This document shows, piece after piece, positions 60,687 to 64,000 of a DNA stretch of 64,000 nt. The notes below the pieces were generated by a model. The model was not told the DNA's origin. It ran no database searches and worked only from the letters and a program-made list of their open reading frames with translations. The stretch comes from PALSA-1355 sp035496575 (GTDB lineage Bacteria; Planctomycetota; Planctomycetia; Pirellulales; PALSA-1355). The stretch is from NCBI GenBank assembly GCA_035496575.1, contig DATJEN010000195.1:1-64000 (forward strand). The letters are read 5' to 3'. The position numbers and the translations under genes were made by a program. Positions within the stretch are counted from its first letter, which is position 1. The number at the start of each line of letters is the position of its first letter.

Positions 60687-63113
60687 ATGAGCATGAAAGC
60701 CACACGTTGCATCTCGATCTTTTTGATCGGATTTCTCGCGCAACACGCCGCCGCGCAGGAAGAGCTGCGATTGATGCCAGGCAAGTTCGTGCTCGGCGGT
60801 CCGGCAACTTCGCAGCGGCTGGTGCTCGAGAAATTCCGCGGTGAAACGGCGGTAGCTCAGGTCGAAGATGCGCAGTTTTCGTCCAGCGATCCGGCGGTCG
60901 TGAAGATCGAGGGCAATGCCGCGCTTCCTCTTAAGAACGGCACGTCGGTGATCACGGCAATCACCGGCGATCAGCGCGCGACCGCGGACGTAACTGTCAC
61001 CGGCATGGACCAGCCGCTCACGTGGAGTTTTCGCAATCACGTTGAGTCCGTGCTTTCGAAGTCTGGCTGCAATTCCGGCGCATGTCATGGAGCGCTGGCC
61101 GGTAAAAAGGGTTTCAAGCTCTCGCTGGGCGCCTTCGACCCGGACGCCGATTACGCCTACATCACGCGCCAAGCGCGCGCGCGCCGCATCGTGCTGAGCG
61201 ATCCGGGTCGCAGCCTCGTGTTGACGAAGCCCACCGGCGCCATGCCGCACAAAGGTGGCGTGCGATTTGCCGTCGATTCGCCGGAGTACCGCGTGCTGGC
61301 CGACTGGATCGCCGCAGGCGCCCCCGGCCCGCGCGAAAACGATCCGCGCCTGCGCCAGCTTGAAATCCTGCCCGTCGCGTCGATTTTGAAGCCGGGCGCA
61401 AAGCAACAGCTTATCGTGCGCGCTCACTTCTCGGACGATCACATCGAGGACGTGACGCGGTGGGTGAAGTTCACCTCGACGAATGAGTCCGTCGCGCAGG
61501 TCAGTGGGGATGGTCTTGTGCAAGTCAGCGGACATGGCGAGGCCGCTATCAAAGGTTGGTATTTGAGCTCGAACGTGATCGCGACCGTCACTTCGCCGCA
61601 CGTGCCGCAGCTTCCAAAAGAGACATTCGCCAGCGCCGAACGGAAAAACTTCATCGATGAGCTTGTGCTGGCAAAGCTCGAAGCGTTGAATCTGCCACCG
61701 TCTCCGCCGGCCTCCGATGCCGAGTTCTTGCGGCGTGTTTTTCTCGACACGATCGGCGTGCTGCCAAGCGTGGCCGAAGCCCGGGCATTTCTGGCGGACA
61801 GCGCGCCACATAAGCGCGAGAAGCTGATCGATGAGCTGCTGGGTCGTCCCGAGTTCGTGGACTATTGGGCGTATAAGTGGAGCGATCTGCTGCTGGTCAA
61901 CAGCGAGAAGCTAAGGCCGGCCGCCATGTGGTCGTATTACCACTGGATTCGCAACAGCGTGGCTTCGAACAAGCCATGGGATCAATTCGCGCGCGAGATC
62001 GTGACCGCCACAGGCAGCACTCTGGAAAACGGCGCAGCCAACTTCTATGTGCTTCATCAGGACCCGCCCGAGCTGGCGGAAACGGTCTCGGTAGCGTTCC
62101 TGGGCATGTCGATCAATTGCGCGAAGTGCCACAACCATCCGCTCGAGAAATGGACGAACGACCAATACTACGGCATGGCGAATCTGTTCGCCCGCGTGCG
62201 CTCGAAGGAGGCCGAGGGCGAGGGCAACCGAGTCGTTTTCCCCGTGGCCAATGGTGAATGGATTCAGCCACGGACGGGCAAGGCTCAAAGTCCGCGGCCG
62301 CTCGATGGCGAACCGGTGGCCATGGACTCGGAAGCCGACCGCCGCGTGCACCTGGCAAACTGGCTTACTTCACCAGACAACCCGTACTTCAGCCGCGCCA
62401 TTACGAATCGCGTCTGGGCGAATTTCTTTGGCGCCGGGTTGGTGGAGAACGTCGACGACCTGCGGCTTACGAATCCGCCCAGCAATGCCGCTCTGTTTGG
62501 TGCGGCGGCCAAATACCTGGTGGACCATAAATACGATCTCAAAGAGTTGATGCGCGCCATCTTGCGCTCGGCCACCTATGCGCGGTCCAGCCAGCCCTTG
62601 CCCGAGAATGCCTCGGACGCGCGATTCTATGCGCGCTATTATCCCAAGCGACTGATGGCTGAGGTTCTGCTCGATGCGTTATCGCAAGCAACCGCGGCGC
62701 CTTCGGCTTTTGAAGATTATGCGTCCGGGACGCGCGCGATTCAGTTGCCAGATGTGAACGTGAACTCGTACTTCTTGAAAACCTTTGGCCGCCCTTTGCG
62801 CGCGATCACGTGTGAATGCGAGAGAACGGCCGAGCCCAGCATGGTGCAAGTGCTGCATTTGTCCAACGGGGACACGGTCAACCAGAAATTGCAGACGAAG
62901 GGGAACCGGCTCGAGCAGCAAATGGCCGCCAATCAAACGAGCGAGCAAATCGTCGAAGAGATTTACCTGGCGGCTTTATCGCGATTCCCAACGCCTGATG
63001 AAAAATCGCGGATCGTGGCGGCCGTCAACGAGGCGCAAGCCAACCGTCGCGAAGCGCTCGAGGACGTCTATTGGAGCGTCCTCAGCAGCAAAGAATTCCT
63101 GTTCAATCATTAA
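60687..63113 (+). CDS. DUF1549/DUF1553 protein with Ig-like and cytochrome-type motifs
   Basis: From ATG at 60687 the protein has 808 residues with a signal peptide (about 1-22, AAAQ). An Ig-like (BIG2) region comes first (FSSSDPAVVKIEG), then CNSGACH at about residue 128, a CX4CH variant of a heme motif, then a second BIG2-like part (FTSTNESVAQVSGDGLVQVS). DUF1549 follows, with a normal CxxCH (INCAKCHNH) at about residue 478, then DUF1553 (RRVHLANWLTSPDNPYFSRAITNRVW). The protein is the usual planctomycete partner of a DUF1501 gene. A longer upstream frame is inside the DUF1501 gene. Confidence 0.92.
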   Translation: MSMKATRCISIFLIGFLAQHAAAQEELRLMPGKFVLGGPATSQRLVLEKFRGETAVAQVEDAQFSSSDPAVVKIEGNAALPLKNGTSVITAITGDQRATADVTVTGMDQPLTWSFRNHVESVLSKSGCNSGACHGALAGKKGFKLSLGAFDPDADYAYITRQARARRIVLSDPGRSLVLTKPTGAMPHKGGVRFAVDSPEYRVLADWIAAGAPGPRENDPRLRQLEILPVASILKPGAKQQLIVRAHFSDDHIEDVTRWVKFTSTNESVAQVSGDGLVQVSGHGEAAIKGWYLSSNVIATVTSPHVPQLPKETFASAERKNFIDELVLAKLEALNLPPSPPASDAEFLRRVFLDTIGVLPSVAEARAFLADSAPHKREKLIDELLGRPEFVDYWAYKWSDLLLVNSEKLRPAAMWSYYHWIRNSVASNKPWDQFAREIVTATGSTLENGAANFYVLHQDPPELAETVSVAFLGMSINCAKCHNHPLEKWTNDQYYGMANLFARVRSKEAEGEGNRVVFPVANGEWIQPRTGKAQSPRPLDGEPVAMDSEADRRVHLANWLTSPDNPYFSRAITNRVWANFFGAGLVENVDDLRLTNPPSNAALFGAAAKYLVDHKYDLKELMRAILRSATYARSSQPLPENASDARFYARYYPKRLMAEVLLDALSQATAAPSAFEDYASGTRAIQLPDVNVNSYFLKTFGRPLRAITCECERTAEPSMVQVLHLSNGDTVNQKLQTKGNRLEQQMAANQTSEQIVEEIYLAALSRFPTPDEKSRIVAAVNEAQANRREALEDVYWSVLSSKEFLFNH

Positions 63114-63148
63114 AGTCGTTTGCGTAGACGAGGGGACAAATCAGATTC

Positions 63149-64000
63149 ATGCGTGCGTTTCTTGTGGCGTTTTTGGTCAGCGTTGTGTCGGCAGGCGTCG
63201 TTCGCGCGGAGCAACCCGCCGCGACGCCCGATTTCAATCGAGACGTCGCCCCGCTATTTAAAAAATACTGCGAGGCCTGTCACAATCCGACCGACCGCGA
63301 AGGCAAGCTCGTTCTGGCGGATCATGCCGCGGTGCTCAAAGGCGGAGAGCATGGGCCAGCCGTCGTGCCCGGCAAGGCCGACGAGAGCCGGCTCATCCAG
63401 GCCCTGACCGGCAAAGCCGAGCCCGCCATGCCGCCCGAAGGCAGCGACAAGCCCGAAGCAAAAGAGATCGCGATCATTGCCGCCTGGATCAACGCGGGCG
63501 CGAAGCCTTCGACAGGCCCTCCGCCAGGGCCGGCCGAGCTCGTCACGCCCAAAATCGCTCCGCGTGGCCCGGTGCGCGAAGCGATCACTGCCCTGGCATT
63601 TGCGCCCGATGGAAAGTCACTGGCCGTCGCTCGGCACGACTGGGTCGAGCTGCTGTCCATTCCCGAAAGGTCGCTGATCCGTTCGCTTGGGCCCCATCGC
63701 GGCCGCATAACCGCGGTCACCTTTACGAAAGATGGCGCTCAGTTGGTCGCGGCTGGCGGCGAGCCCGGCGTCTTCGGTGAAGTCCGGCTGTGGAATGTCG
63801 CCGAAGGCAAGCTGATTCGCACCTTCGCGGGACACGTGGATAGTCTGTATGCAGCGGCCCTCAGTCCTGACAGCCAATCGCTCGCCACGGCTGGATACGA
63901 CCAGCAGATCAAATTGTGGAATGTGGCCGACGGTAAAGAGCTGCGCGCTTTCAATGGCCACAACGATGCCGTGTTCGACCTTGCCTTTCGCCCGGACGGT
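63149..64000 (+). CDS. Cytochrome c (PSCyt1-type) plus WD40 protein, cut by window end
   Basis: This frame is open from ATG at 63149 to the last base, 284 codons, and continues past the window. It starts with a signal peptide (about 1-21), then FNRDVAPLFKKYCEACHNP, the planctomycete cytochrome domain PSCyt1 with its CxxCH. A proline-rich linker follows, then WD40-type repeats such as ITALAFAPDGKSLAV and RGRITAVTFTKDGAQLVAAGG and LYAAALSPDSQSLATAGYDQQIKLWNVADG. It belongs to the run after DUF1501 and DUF1549/DUF1553. The function is likely a heme-bearing propeller scaffold at the cell surface. Confidence 0.92.
   Translation, partial: MRAFLVAFLVSVVSAGVVRAEQPAATPDFNRDVAPLFKKYCEACHNPTDREGKLVLADHAAVLKGGEHGPAVVPGKADESRLIQALTGKAEPAMPPEGSDKPEAKEIAIIAAWINAGAKPSTGPPPGPAELVTPKIAPRGPVREAITALAFAPDGKSLAVARHDWVELLSIPERSLIRSLGPHRGRITAVTFTKDGAQLVAAGGEPGVFGEVRLWNVAEGKLIRTFAGHVDSLYAAALSPDSQSLATAGYDQQIKLWNVADGKELRAFNGHNDAVFDLAFRPDG

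Noticed and set aside
1..64000. CRISPR array, insertion sequence or prophage
   Set aside because: No repeated spacer pattern, transposase, integrase or phage structural gene was seen on either strand.

Overview
The window reads as chromosomal DNA of a member of the Planctomycetota, probably a Pirellulales-like lineage. The evidence is a high-GC sequence carrying protein families typical of that phylum: DUF1501, DUF1549/DUF1553 and cytochrome c plus WD40 genes in tandem at 59.2-64.0 kb, a DUF1570 metallopeptidase, a TAT-exported Gfo/Idh/MocA protein, a PEP-CTERM protein, a TPR-GT41 glycosyltransferase, and SpoVR/YeaH/PrkA. The assignment is inferred from gene content; there is no rRNA to anchor it. 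No insertion sequence, integrase, CRISPR array or prophage gene was seen.

Layout. 0-4.8 kb: DoxX-like and PilZ-like membrane proteins, an FkbM methyltransferase, a secreted PQQ dehydrogenase and a small membrane protein. 4.8-11.1 kb is the accessory part. It holds tRNA-Cys, a HEAT-like protein, a degenerate tRNA-like sequence, a broken tRNA-Lys copy, a lysine-rich peptide, a PEP-CTERM protein, an orphan Nif11-like peptide, bS21, the intact tRNA-Lys, and a frameshifted polymorphic-toxin-like gene whose C-terminus looks like an immunity protein. 11.3-30.4 kb is mostly housekeeping: TolB-like propeller, FabZ-like/FabG pair, PtsI, YbaL-like antiporter, M16 peptidase, TrmL, GH88 with a Gfo/Idh-like membrane protein, HtrA, ThiL-TsaE, HslVU, and RmlA-RmlB.

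30.5-45 kb: TPR-GT41 transferase, AmtB with a clear terminator, PhzF, a second tRNA-Cys, a CxxCH protein, a DapA-like lyase, Cu/Zn SOD, an FMN alpha-hydroxy-acid oxidase, a TAT-exported oxidoreductase, and an ACP-FabZ-like-FabF operon. 45-54.6 kb: NarL-type regulator, enolase-superfamily enzyme, HemQ, the PrkA-YeaH-SpoVR stress operon with an extra small gene, and a CheY-like receiver. 54.7-64 kb: DUF1570 peptidase, PAP2 phosphatase, GT39 transferase and the planctomycete DUF1501/DUF1549/cytochrome-WD40 run, the last cut by the window end.

How genes fit together. ACP, FabZ-like and FabF (41.7-44.0 kb) plus a FabZ-like protein and FabG (12.2-13.5 kb) could form a dedicated second fatty-acyl system. 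One of the two dehydratases has Gln in place of the catalytic Glu. PrkA, YeaH and SpoVR form a conserved stress module. RmlA/RmlB and the GT41 and GT39 transferases point to surface glycans. The most unusual stretch is 5.2-11.1 kb, where tRNA genes, tRNA fragments in direct repeat, hairpins with T-runs, small orphan peptides and toxin/immunity-like genes lie together.
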